In this document: piece after piece, positions 1 to 5,032 of the stretch
Numbering within the stretch: the first letter of the stretch is position 1
How the letters are laid out: every line of letters begins with the position of its first letter
Notes under the pieces: generated by a model
Database searches by the model: none
What the model saw: the letters and a program-made list of their open reading frames with translations, nothing else
What the model was told of the DNA's origin: nothing
Assembly (NCBI GenBank): GCA_030636125.1
Contig: DAOVXM010000249.1
Coordinates: 1-5,032, forward strand
From: Chloroflexota bacterium
Lineage (GTDB): Bacteria; Chloroflexota; Anaerolineae; Anaerolineales; UBA4823
Direction: 5' to 3'
Length of the DNA stretch: 5,032 bases
Translations under genes and position numbers: made by a program

Positions 1-87
1 ACTCACATCTCAACAGGTGGTGGGGCTTCTTTGGAGATGTTGGAAGGCAAGACGCTGCCAGGAGTTGAGGCGTTGCAAGATAAATAA
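1..87 (+). CDS. pgk: Phosphoglycerate kinase, C-terminal end (partial)
   Basis: Frame 1 is open from the first base and ends in TAA at 85-87, giving the last 28 residues of a protein whose start lies outside the window. The translation contains STGGGASLEMLEGKTLPGV, the C-terminal signature of phosphoglycerate kinase. In this family the Gly-rich loop followed by the conserved Glu lies near the nucleotide-binding and hinge region. The enzyme transfers phosphate between 1,3-bisphosphoglycerate and ADP in cytosolic glycolysis and gluconeogenesis. The tail after the motif (EALQDK) has the usual length, so the 3' end looks intact. tpiA follows on the same strand after 142 bases, a common arrangement of glycolytic genes. 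Identity is confident despite the short fragment because the motif is so specific. Confidence 0.93.
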   Translation, partial: THISTGGGASLEMLEGKTLPGVEALQDK

Positions 88-119
88 TTGGTAACTACTC
101 GGTCATAGGCGTGGTGAGC

Positions 120-172
120 CGGAAAAATAATGTACGTGGGGGGCATATGCACCCATGTACACCATTTTTCCG
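120..172. terminator. Long imperfect inverted repeat, probable intrinsic terminator after pgk
   Basis: The arms at 120-142 and 150-172 pair almost throughout. CGGAAAAAT (120-128) pairs with ATTTTTCCG (164-172). After a two-base mismatch, TGTAC-G-TGGG (131-140) pairs with CCCATGTACA (152-161) through one G-T wobble. The apex is the small palindrome GCATATGC. A GC-containing stem flanked by an A tract on the left and a T5 tract on the right (165-169) is the layout of a rho-independent terminator that could act on either strand. If it works, pgk transcripts end here and tpiA needs its own promoter between about 173 and 229. The perfect outer pairing is longer than a terminator needs, so a miniature repeat element is an alternative. 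Confidence 0.5.
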
Positions 173-202
173 AGACTCCCGATGCCAGCCTGAGCAGTTT
201 AG

Positions 203-208
203 GATAAT
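203..208 (+). promoter_or_regulatory. Candidate -10 box for tpiA (weak)
   Basis: GATAAT matches five of six bases of the sigma-70-type -10 consensus and lies 21 bases before the tpiA ATG, leaving room for a short leader with the ribosome site. No convincing -35 hexamer is seen at 16-18 bases upstream. The call rests on the -10 match and on the probable terminator just upstream. Confidence 0.22.
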
Positions 209-229
209 TGAAAAATTTTTGAGGAAAAG

Positions 230-1006
230 ATGCGTAAACCATTCGTTGCCGGAAATTGGAAGATGTTTAAAACCGTGGCAGAGGCACGCCACTTGGTATC
301 TGAATTAGTACCTGGCTTACAAGCTATCAATGGTGTGGATAGGGCTATTTGCCCACCTTTTACTGCGTTGTTGGCAGTTCGAGCCTTATTGGAGGGAACT
401 GAGATAGGATTAGGAGCGCAGAACATGTATTGGGAAGCCTCCGGAGCCTTCACCGGTGAAATTTCCCCCTTAATGCTCGCTGAGTTTTGCCAATATGTGA
501 TTATTGGTCATTCGGAACGTCGGGCTTACTTTGATGAGACTGATGAGAAAGTAAATCTTAAAATTCAATCAGCTTTATCCCACAATTTGAAACCCATTGT
601 TTGCGTTGGTGAGACATTGGATGAGAACGAAGCAGGGCGCACGGCGGATGTTGTTTCAAGACAGATCAAGCAGGGCTTGGCCAGATTGGATATAAGTGAT
701 CATAACGATGTGGAAGGTAAAACCCCGCTGGTGATCGCTTATGAGCCGGTGTGGGCAATTGGTACAGGGCGAGCGGCAACTGCTGATGGGGCAAATGCTG
801 TATTGGCTGATGTGATCCGGCCAGCGCTTGCTGATCTTTTTGGGACTGAGTTTGCCCAATCGGTTCGTATTCTTTATGGCGGCTCTGTGAAGGCTAATAA
901 TGCGGCAGAGTTTTTCTCCCAACCAGAAATTGACGGTGCGCTTGTTGGTGGAGCTAGCCTTACTGCACACGAATTTATCGCAATTACCCAGGCCGCCGTG
1001 GATTGA
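230..1006 (+). CDS. tpiA: Triosephosphate isomerase
   Basis: This 258-residue TIM-barrel enzyme interconverts dihydroxyacetone phosphate and glyceraldehyde 3-phosphate in the cytosol. All active-site elements are visible. FVAGNWKM (5-12) carries the substrate-binding Asn9 and Lys11. IIGHSERR (91-98) holds the catalytic electrophile His94. YEPVWAIGTG (171-180) holds the catalytic base Glu172 followed by the flexible loop 6. LYGGSV (215-220) and GALVGGASL (236-244) form the phosphate-binding loops. The length is normal for bacterial TPI (about 250), with a few extra polar residues around 154-164 (DISDHNDVEGK) before the catalytic strand. The ATG at 230 is supported by GAGG at 221-224 and by alignment of the N-terminal AGNWKM motif. 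pgk lies upstream and a membrane protein gene overlaps the stop codon, so tpiA is probably co-transcribed with the latter. Confidence 0.98.
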   Translation: MRKPFVAGNWKMFKTVAEARHLVSELVPGLQAINGVDRAICPPFTALLAVRALLEGTEIGLGAQNMYWEASGAFTGEISPLMLAEFCQYVIIGHSERRAYFDETDEKVNLKIQSALSHNLKPIVCVGETLDENEAGRTADVVSRQIKQGLARLDISDHNDVEGKTPLVIAYEPVWAIGTGRAATADGANAVLADVIRPALADLFGTEFAQSVRILYGGSVKANNAAEFFSQPEIDGALVGGASLTAHEFIAITQAAVD

Positions 1007-1758
1007 ACCAATTAGCAAGTTTGTGGTGGCTCCTGGTGATAATGGGACCACTGTTGATCATTCAATCACGCTTGCATCGTGAATTGCAAGCTGTATTTCT
1101 GTTGATCACTCGCCGGGTCGATGTTTCTCTTATATTGGTTTCCATTTTATTTTTGCCTGGCGTATTGTTGCACGAAGCTAGCCATTACCTGGTGGCGCGA
1201 CTTTTAGGTGTGCCTACCGGTAAGATATCTATAATCCCGAGGGTTCAAGACGACGGGCACTTACAATTGGGGTATGTGGAGACGACACATACAGATATCT
1301 TGCGAGATACGCTGATAGGCGTTGCGCCACTTGTAGCAGGTGTTCTCTTTATAGCGTATGTGGGTGTCTCGCAACTGGGATTACCTTTTATATGGGAGAA
1401 CTGGGTGGGTGGCGAGTCATTGTCTTTATATAAAGCCTTACCCTATCTATATAATTCCGCTGATTTTTGGATGTGGTTCTACCTTGTCTTTGCAGTGAGC
1501 AGCACAATGATGCCCTCACGTTCTGACCGACGGGCATGGATGCCGGTAGCTATAATTGTAGTTATCCTCCTGACTCTAGCTTTATTGGCGGGCGCTGGAC
1601 CTTGGATGTGGGGTAATTTAGCTTCACCATTAAATCAAATCTTCCAGGTTTTAGTGCTGGTTTTCGGGATTAGTCTGTTTATTCATGTAATTCTGGTTTT
1701 TCCATTATTGATATCACGTAAACTGCTAGTGCGTTTAACGGGGATAAATGTGATGTAA
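1003..1758 (+). CDS. Polytopic membrane protein with HExxH zinc-metalloprotease motif (M50/site-2-protease-like)
   Basis: The product is a hydrophobic protein of up to 251 residues. Apparent membrane segments lie near residues 4-20, 41-56, 103-124, 154-170, 180-199 and 213-238. HEASH at 57-61 sits at the end of the second segment (FLPGVLLHEASHYLVARLLG), as in membrane-embedded M50 metalloproteases, where HExxH supplies two zinc ligands and the catalytic Glu (here His57, Glu58, His61). SSTMMPSRSDRRAW (166-179) is at a plausible place for the third ligand, perhaps Asp175, but the canonical NxxPxxxLDG form is absent, so activity is inferred only. The start is uncertain. The TTG at 1003 overlaps the tpiA stop as TTGA, which suggests translational coupling, but no clear ribosome site is seen. 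TTG 1021, GTG 1036 and ATG 1042 are alternatives that would shorten or remove the first membrane segment. The substrate is unknown. Confidence 0.8.
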   Translation: MNQLASLWWLLVIMGPLLIIQSRLHRELQAVFLLITRRVDVSLILVSILFLPGVLLHEASHYLVARLLGVPTGKISIIPRVQDDGHLQLGYVETTHTDILRDTLIGVAPLVAGVLFIAYVGVSQLGLPFIWENWVGGESLSLYKALPYLYNSADFWMWFYLVFAVSSTMMPSRSDRRAWMPVAIIVVILLTLALLAGAGPWMWGNLASPLNQIFQVLVLVFGISLFIHVILVFPLLISRKLLVRLTGINVM

Positions 1759-1905
1759 TCCACACACCACATTTCGCTTCCTGCTGAGCACACATATTTT
1801 CGGAAAATCAAGAATGATGATGGAATTATGGTAGTGGATAACCTTGATTTAACACATTGATCATGAATAAATAACAATAAAGCGGATTCATCTCTGTCAA
1901 ATTAC

Positions 1906-1914
1906 TGGTAAAAT
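1906..1914 (+). promoter_or_regulatory. Candidate extended -10 promoter
   Basis: TGGTAAAAT contains a TG extension followed by TAAAAT, five of six matches to the -10 consensus. The best -35 partner is TTCATC at 1887-1892 with a 16-base spacer, only three of six matches, tolerable for an extended -10 promoter. Transcription from here would start near 1921 and give a leader of about 300 bases before the gene at 2229. Confidence 0.33.
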
Positions 1915-1982
1915 AATGGCGGAGAAATCAATTTAGTCGTCGCGAATTAACCGTGATAAATCGGTTACCGGACTGGTGAATC

Positions 1983-2060
1983 GATATTACGCTCTGCGTC
2001 AGTATCTAATTTCTGGGCAGTAGGGATGTTAATGAACGCTTCGCAGAGGTGCAAAATCCC
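1983..2060 (+). promoter_or_regulatory. Leader segment with mutually exclusive pairings (hypothetical RNA structure)
   Basis: Three pairings can be read by eye. Hairpin A joins GATA (1983-1986) and ACGC (1989-1992) to GCGT (1996-1999) and TATC (2003-2006), with a three-base loop. Pairing B joins CTCTGCG (1992-1998) to CGCAGAG (2042-2048), seven perfect base pairs over a 43-base loop. Pairing C joins GGGAT (2023-2027) to ATCCC (2056-2060). B and C interleave in the order of an H-type pseudoknot, while A and B share bases and cannot coexist. This resembles a switching leader, but 5- to 7-bp matches also arise by chance in 300 bases. No known riboswitch consensus fits. Confidence 0.25.
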
Positions 2061-2228
2061 ACGAGGTAGTTTTTGTTTAGTACTTATCTCCATTTGTCCT
2101 GGTTGGTATATCTCGCCTAGGGGGATTTAACTTGTGCCGCCAGTGGCAGCCTTCGTTGCATTCAATAAGATCACAAATCGTTTTATCAGGTTGAGATTAA
2201 ATGTTATATAAGCTTGTGAGGGAAAACA

Positions 2229-2453
2229 ATGGTAGATCAAACATTTAAAGACAAAGTATCCACTGAAGATGGTCGAAACTATATTCCGAAGTATATGGAA
2301 TTGCACCAGATCTCCATGATCGATGAGGCATTGGGCACACTTGGAGATTATGGTGAGGTTCGATTAATTGTCGAAAAGGGGCGTTTAAGATTTCTTGTGA
2401 CACAGAAAAGCTATGACGCTTTGAAGTGGCAGCCGGGATACCTGTCACGATAG
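2229..2453 (+). CDS. Small conserved-looking protein of unknown function, coupled to the NusG/RfaH-like gene
   Basis: The product is a soluble 74-residue protein with no signal peptide, membrane segment or cysteine. A polar N-terminus (1-20) is followed by a probable helix (KYMELHQISMIDEALGTLGD, 21-40). Next comes a strand-rich part, YGEVRLIVEKGRLRFLVTQK (41-60), and a short tail, SYDALKWQPG (61-70). The helix plus GEVRLIVEKGRLRF layout recalls small DUF2292-type proteins (helix, then G-S-V-T-I-V-V-x-D-G-R), but this is a resemblance in pattern only. The ATG at 2229 has a good ribosome site, GAGGG at 2218-2222, six bases upstream. The stop codon TAG (2451-2453) overlaps the AGGAG ribosome site of the next gene, only nine bases separating the two, so the proteins are probably made together. 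A role in regulating or assisting the RfaH-like protein is inferred from this pairing alone. Confidence 0.82.
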   Translation: MVDQTFKDKVSTEDGRNYIPKYMELHQISMIDEALGTLGDYGEVRLIVEKGRLRFLVTQKSYDALKWQPGYLSR

Positions 2454-2462
2454 GAGTTATTC

Positions 2463-2978
2463 ATGGCTCTCTACTGGTATGCATTGCGTAGCAAACCACG
2501 CAAGGAAGATGTCGTATGGCGGCAGGTACAAACTCAAGGGATTGAGGTGTTTTACCCGCGCCTAAAAATTACCCCGGTAAATCCTCGCTCTCGGAAGCAG
2601 CGCCCATATTTCCCAGGGTATATGTTCGTTCAAGTCGACTTGGAGGAGTTGGGACTGGCTGCTTTTAAGTGGATGCCACATACATTGGGCTTGGTGAGTT
2701 TTGGTGACGAACCGGCGACTGTTCCTGATCATCTAATCCACACGATAAAAAGGCGAGTGCAAGAGATCGACGCGGCAGGTGGGGAGTTGTTTGACGGACT
2801 GTCCCCCGGTGATAAAGTTACTATCAGTGATGGCCCTTTTTCAGGATATGAAGCAATATTTGATGCACGCATCCCTGGAAGTGAGCGTGTGCGTGTGTTG
2901 TTAGAGCTGCTTAATTCCCAACGTCAAGTTCCGTTGGAATTGGATACACGGCAGATAAGTCAGAAAAAGAAACGGTAA
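2463..2978 (+). CDS. NusG-family transcription antitermination factor, RfaH-like
   Basis: This 171-residue protein has the two-domain NusG layout. The NGN domain (about 1-100) begins YWYALRSKPRKE and contains FYPR (30-33) and PYFPGYMFVQVDL (48-60), the hallmark strand of the RNA-polymerase-binding domain. The KOW domain starts at GDKVTISDGPFSGYEAIF (116-133) and ends with LLELLNSQRQVPLELD (146-161). The GDKVxIxxGxFxGxxAIF...LLxLxN pattern follows RfaH more closely than housekeeping NusG, and the length (171) is near that of RfaH (162). RfaH-type factors bind paused RNA polymerase at an ops signal and suppress termination in long surface-polysaccharide operons. Location upstream of gmd fits that role. 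The start at 2463 follows AGGAG at 2452-2456 with six bases between. Whether the KOW domain switches fold as in RfaH cannot be seen. Confidence 0.9.
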   Translation: MALYWYALRSKPRKEDVVWRQVQTQGIEVFYPRLKITPVNPRSRKQRPYFPGYMFVQVDLEELGLAAFKWMPHTLGLVSFGDEPATVPDHLIHTIKRRVQEIDAAGGELFDGLSPGDKVTISDGPFSGYEAIFDARIPGSERVRVLLELLNSQRQVPLELDTRQISQKKKR

Positions 2979-3042
2979 CAACGTCTGGATACTCGTGGGA
3001 TTTGCTGATAAGCCGATCGAATGGGATGGGTGTCCTTGTGTT

Positions 3043-3048
3043 CGGTAG
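3043..3048 (+). promoter_or_regulatory. Weak ops-like core CGGTAG in the leader before gmd
   Basis: CGGTAG matches the core of the enterobacterial ops element (GGCGGTAGNNTG) recognised by RfaH, and lies in the non-coding stretch between an RfaH-like gene and a polysaccharide gene. Flanking bases fit poorly: TT instead of GG before the core, and AAGG after it. Positional context is the main support; ops sequences outside Proteobacteria may differ. Confidence 0.15.
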
Positions 3049-3069
3049 AAGGAATATCAATAAAACAAT

Positions 3070-3080
3070 CCTAAATTAGG
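3070..3080. promoter_or_regulatory. 11-base perfect palindrome, possible operator
   Basis: CCTAAATTAGG reads as CCTAA-A-TTAGG, two five-base half-sites around a single central base. It lies 160 bases before gmd in the non-coding leader. It is short and AT-rich, so chance is possible; no regulator can be named. Confidence 0.18.
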
Positions 3081-3120
3081 CAATTACCACCAGGCATGGG
3101 ATTCAATAAATTATTTTCAA

Positions 3121-3162
3121 CCGATAGTAGAAGATGTCGGAATGGCGGAGCACGCCTATTGG
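3121..3162 (+). promoter_or_regulatory. Competing hairpins in the leader before gmd
   Basis: CCGA (3121-3124) can pair with TCGG (3137-3140), and AATGGCG (3141-3147) can pair with CGCC-ATT (3153-3160, one bulged T) around the loop GAGCA. Alternatively CCGATAG (3121-3127) can pair with CTATTGG (3156-3162) with one G-U pair, which excludes both smaller hairpins. No T tract follows, so neither form is a textbook terminator. The sequence could shape an RNA leader used for pausing or regulated readthrough. Confidence 0.25.
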
Positions 3163-3239
3163 GTCTTTGATGGAATTATTAGTCTACGAAAGGAAAAAAA
3201 TTAACTTCGAAGAATACACTTCGATACGGTAAACAAAAA

Positions 3240-4310
3240 ATGAAAAAAGCACTAATAACAGGTATTACCGGACAGGATGGTTCCTATCTGGCGGAACTAT
3301 TACTCTCCAAAGGTTACGAGGTGCATGGCCTGATACGCCGGGCCAGCACATTCAATACCCATCGAATCGATCATATCTATCGTGATCCACATAACCATAA
3401 TGGGGTCAACTTGCGTCTACATTATGGCGATGTTGCTGCGACAGGCAACTTAGTTGAGCTGATCTACAACGTCCAGCCAGATGAGATTTATCACCTGGCG
3501 GCACAATCCCATGTCCGGGTTAGTTTTGATCTGCCCGAGTACACTGGCGATGTGACTGGATTGGGCACGATGCGTATCTTAGAGGCCATCCGCAAGAGCG
3601 GTCTCAATACGCGTTTCTACCAGGCCTCCTCGAGCGAGATGTTTGGCAGTGCCCATCCCCCTCAGAATGAAAATACCGCCTTTGAACCACAAAGCCCCTA
3701 CGCGGCCGCAAAACTGTATGCTTATTGGGTGACGCGTAATTACCGCCAGGGGTACGATATGTTCGCCTGCAATGGTATTCTTTTTAACCACGAATCTCCG
3801 CGGCGCGGCGAGACTTTCGTCACCCGCAAGATAACCAGGGCTTTAGCAGCAATCAAGGCCGGCAAGCAAAAACGCCTTTTACTCGGCAACCTGGACGCCA
3901 AGCGAGATTGGGGCTATGCCCCTGACTATGTGGCGGCTATGTGGAAGATGCTACAGTATGACCAGCCGGATGATTTTGTTATTGGCACCGGCGAATCGCA
4001 TTCGGTGAGGGAATTCCTGGACGAGGTCTTCGGATATATGGATATGGATTGGAATGATTATGTACGCATCGACCCGCGTTACTTCCGGCCCACGGAGGTG
4101 GATTACCTCATGGCAGACCCTTCGAAGGCGCGCAATGTGTTCGGCTGGGAACCGCGCGTATTTTTTAAGGATTTAGTGCGCATTATGGTCGACGCTGACC
4201 TGGAACTTATCGGGTTGGATTCCCCTGGGGAAGGGCGAAAAATCCTGGAGAAGCATCATGGTCGCTGGCACCAATGGGATAGCCAGGTAGTCAGTATGGG
4301 CGATCATTAA
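3240..4310 (+). CDS. gmd: GDP-mannose 4,6-dehydratase
   Basis: This 356-residue short-chain dehydrogenase/reductase enzyme converts GDP-D-mannose to GDP-4-keto-6-deoxy-D-mannose using bound NADP, the first step to GDP-fucose, GDP-rhamnose or GDP-perosamine for surface glycans. The N-terminal Rossmann motif is [16 protein letters not shown] (6-21, Gly8, Gly11, Gly14), followed by the NADP-binding region [14 protein letters not shown] (30-43). The active site shows ASSSEMFG (129-136) and SPYAAAK (152-158), with Tyr154 and Lys158 catalytic and Glu133 the general base. Ser131 stands where the E. coli enzyme has Thr. Substrate-binding stretches include [15 protein letters not shown] (183-197), [10 protein letters not shown] (222-231) and [15 protein letters not shown] (283-297). 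Length is typical. The ATG at 3240 places the GxxGxxG motif at the expected position, though only a weak A-rich ribosome site precedes it. Base composition is visibly richer in G+C than much of tpiA. Confidence 0.97.
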   Translation: MKKALITGITGQDGSYLAELLLSKGYEVHGLIRRASTFNTHRIDHIYRDPHNHNGVNLRLHYGDVAATGNLVELIYNVQPDEIYHLAAQSHVRVSFDLPEYTGDVTGLGTMRILEAIRKSGLNTRFYQASSSEMFGSAHPPQNENTAFEPQSPYAAAKLYAYWVTRNYRQGYDMFACNGILFNHESPRRGETFVTRKITRALAAIKAGKQKRLLLGNLDAKRDWGYAPDYVAAMWKMLQYDQPDDFVIGTGESHSVREFLDEVFGYMDMDWNDYVRIDPRYFRPTEVDYLMADPSKARNVFGWEPRVFFKDLVRIMVDADLELIGLDSPGEGRKILEKHHGRWHQWDSQVVSMGDH

Positions 4311-4336
4311 ACCAAATTTACACGGGGAAAAAACTA

Positions 4337-4951
4337 ATGAAACTATTTAAAGATATATTCAACAAAAATAGGGAAGATCAATCGATTATTGTAGTCTCTG
4401 GACTGCCGCGCTCGGGCACCTCGATGATGATGAAAATGCTCGAGGCTGGGGGAATCCCTCCTATGACTGACAAAATCCGCACGGCGGATGATGACAACCC
4501 CAAGGGATACTACGAATTCGAGCGCGTCAAGAAGCTAAAGGAGGATGATACAGCCTGGCTGGATGAAGCTCAGGGTAAAGCCGTGAAGGTCATCTCGGCT
4601 TTATTGACTTATCTTCCGGCTTCGTATAACTACAATGTCATCTTTATGGAGCGGGCCTTTGCGGAGGTGCTTGCTTCACAGCGGAAAATGTTGGTGAATC
4701 GCGGGGAAGACCCGGACAAGGTCAGCGAGGAGGAACTTACGCAGCTTTTCCAGAAGCATCTCAATCAAGTGATGAGCTGGATCGAGAGCCAGCCTAATGT
4801 CCATTACCTGGGGGTAAACTATAACCTCATGCTCCAGGAGCCTGATCCGTATGTCGATCAGATTAACAAGTTCTTGGGGAATACTTTAGTTGTCGAGAAT
4901 ATGGTGGGAGTGGTTGATCCTAAGCTTTACAGGCAGCGTAATTCTAAATAA
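4337..4951 (+). CDS. Sulfotransferase-like P-loop protein
   Basis: This 204-residue soluble protein carries the hallmarks of PAPS-dependent sulfotransferases. SGLPRSGTSMMMKML (21-35) is the 5'-phosphosulfate-binding P-loop. VIFMERAFAEVLASQRKML (101-119) is a 3'-phosphate-binding element in which Arg106 and Ser114 are eight residues apart, the spacing seen in cytosolic sulfotransferases. The segment DDDNPKGYYEFERVKKL (51-67) and the tail VVDPKLYRQR (192-201) look like the bacterial small sulfotransferase-like family. The substrate is unknown; sulfation of a polysaccharide is inferred from gmd next door, and a non-sulfotransferase P-loop role is possible because the protein is shorter than most (about 250-300). 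The ATG at 4337 follows GGGGAA (4324-4329) and lies 26 bases after gmd, so the two are probably one operon. Confidence 0.8.
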   Translation: MKLFKDIFNKNREDQSIIVVSGLPRSGTSMMMKMLEAGGIPPMTDKIRTADDDNPKGYYEFERVKKLKEDDTAWLDEAQGKAVKVISALLTYLPASYNYNVIFMERAFAEVLASQRKMLVNRGEDPDKVSEEELTQLFQKHLNQVMSWIESQPNVHYLGVNYNLMLQEPDPYVDQINKFLGNTLVVENMVGVVDPKLYRQRNSK

Positions 4952-5032
4952 TATCGAGCGGTTTGTCGGAATAGTAATTCGTCCAAGGCGCATGTATGAT
5001 ACAGGAGTGACGTCTTTTTTATATGTTTCAAG

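Larger units (their letters stand above)
1759..2228 (+). other. 470-base non-coding gap, possible structured leader
   Basis: No credible gene is seen on either strand here; stops are frequent and the few short frames lack protein-like composition. A 7-bp inverted repeat (AAATGTG 1746-1752 with CACATTT 1768-1774) spans the end of the upstream gene but has no T tract, so it is a poor terminator. A candidate extended -10 promoter lies at 1906-1914. Downstream are complementary segments at 1983-2060 that can form alternative structures (see the separate entry). The last bases before 2229 are AT-rich (TGTTATATAAG at 2202-2212). A leader of this size ahead of a regulator gene is unusual, but its function is not established from sequence. 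Confidence 0.6.

Noticed and set aside
111..308. 65-residue plus-strand frame across the pgk-tpiA gap into tpiA.
   Set aside because: It runs through the inverted repeat and out of frame into tpiA, with no plausible ribosome site.
656..1051. 131-residue open frame on the minus strand opposite tpiA.
   Set aside because: It lies antisense to an unmistakable tpiA, has no ribosome site and shows no protein-like motif; it is a shadow frame.
1796..1808. ATTTTCGGAAAAT inverted repeat after the membrane protein gene.
   Set aside because: The stem is only five A-T pairs with a three-base loop and no T tract beyond it, too weak for a terminator.
1683..1877. 64-residue minus-strand frame over the end of the membrane protein gene and the gap.
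   Set aside because: No ribosome site, partial overlap with a real gene and no recognisable composition or motif.
2046..2060. GAGGTGCAAAATCCC resembles the GGTG..AATCC part of cobalamin riboswitches and a tRNA T-arm.
   Set aside because: The conserved GGGAA and downstream CCCGC-ACTG parts of the cobalamin element are missing or wrongly spaced, and no acceptor or anticodon stems are seen for a tRNA.
2160..3109. ATTCAATAA occurs in both leaders (2160-2168 and 3101-3109).
   Set aside because: A nine-base AT-rich match with dissimilar flanks is expected by chance.
5009..5020. GACGTC followed by a T6 run, terminator-like at first sight.
   Set aside because: GACGTC is self-complementary with no loop and no longer stem can be drawn, so it is not an intrinsic terminator.
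4992..5032. Possible start of the next gene: ATG at 4992 with AAGG at 4985-4988 and an open frame to the window edge.
   Set aside because: Only 13 codons are visible, the spacing to AAGG is very short (three bases) and the residues are uninformative; nothing can be said without more sequence.

Overview
The window looks like chromosomal DNA from a bacterium of the Chloroflexota, probably Anaerolineae-like. The grounds are the general look of the proteins and the order pgk - tpiA - membrane HExxH protein. This placement is an impression from protein style, not a database result. Every supported gene lies on the + strand.

The left part (1-1758) is central metabolism. It holds the last 28 codons of phosphoglycerate kinase, an intergenic stretch with a long A-tract/stem/T-tract inverted repeat, and a complete triosephosphate isomerase gene. 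After that comes a polytopic membrane protein with an HEASH (HExxH) zinc-protease motif, whose apparent TTG start overlaps the tpiA stop codon. The two glycolytic enzymes act in neighbouring steps. The membrane protein appears only to share the transcript.

The middle part (1759-2978) starts with a 470-base gap. It contains a candidate extended -10 promoter and several mutually exclusive base-pairing segments, so it may be a structured 5' leader. It leads into two tightly coupled genes: a 74-residue small protein of unknown function and a 171-residue NusG-family protein. The KOW domain of the second resembles RfaH, the specialised antiterminator of long polysaccharide operons, more than housekeeping NusG.

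The right part (2979-5032) starts with a second non-coding leader of 261 bases, with competing hairpins, an 11-base palindrome and a weak ops-like core. It then carries gmd (GDP-mannose 4,6-dehydratase) and a small PAPS-type sulfotransferase-like gene 26 bases downstream. This looks like the start of a surface-polysaccharide cluster continuing past the window.

The most plausible reading is an RfaH-like regulator at the head of an exopolysaccharide or O-antigen-like operon. The least explained component is the small protein encoded just before it. No rRNA, tRNA, CRISPR array, insertion sequence or phage gene was seen.
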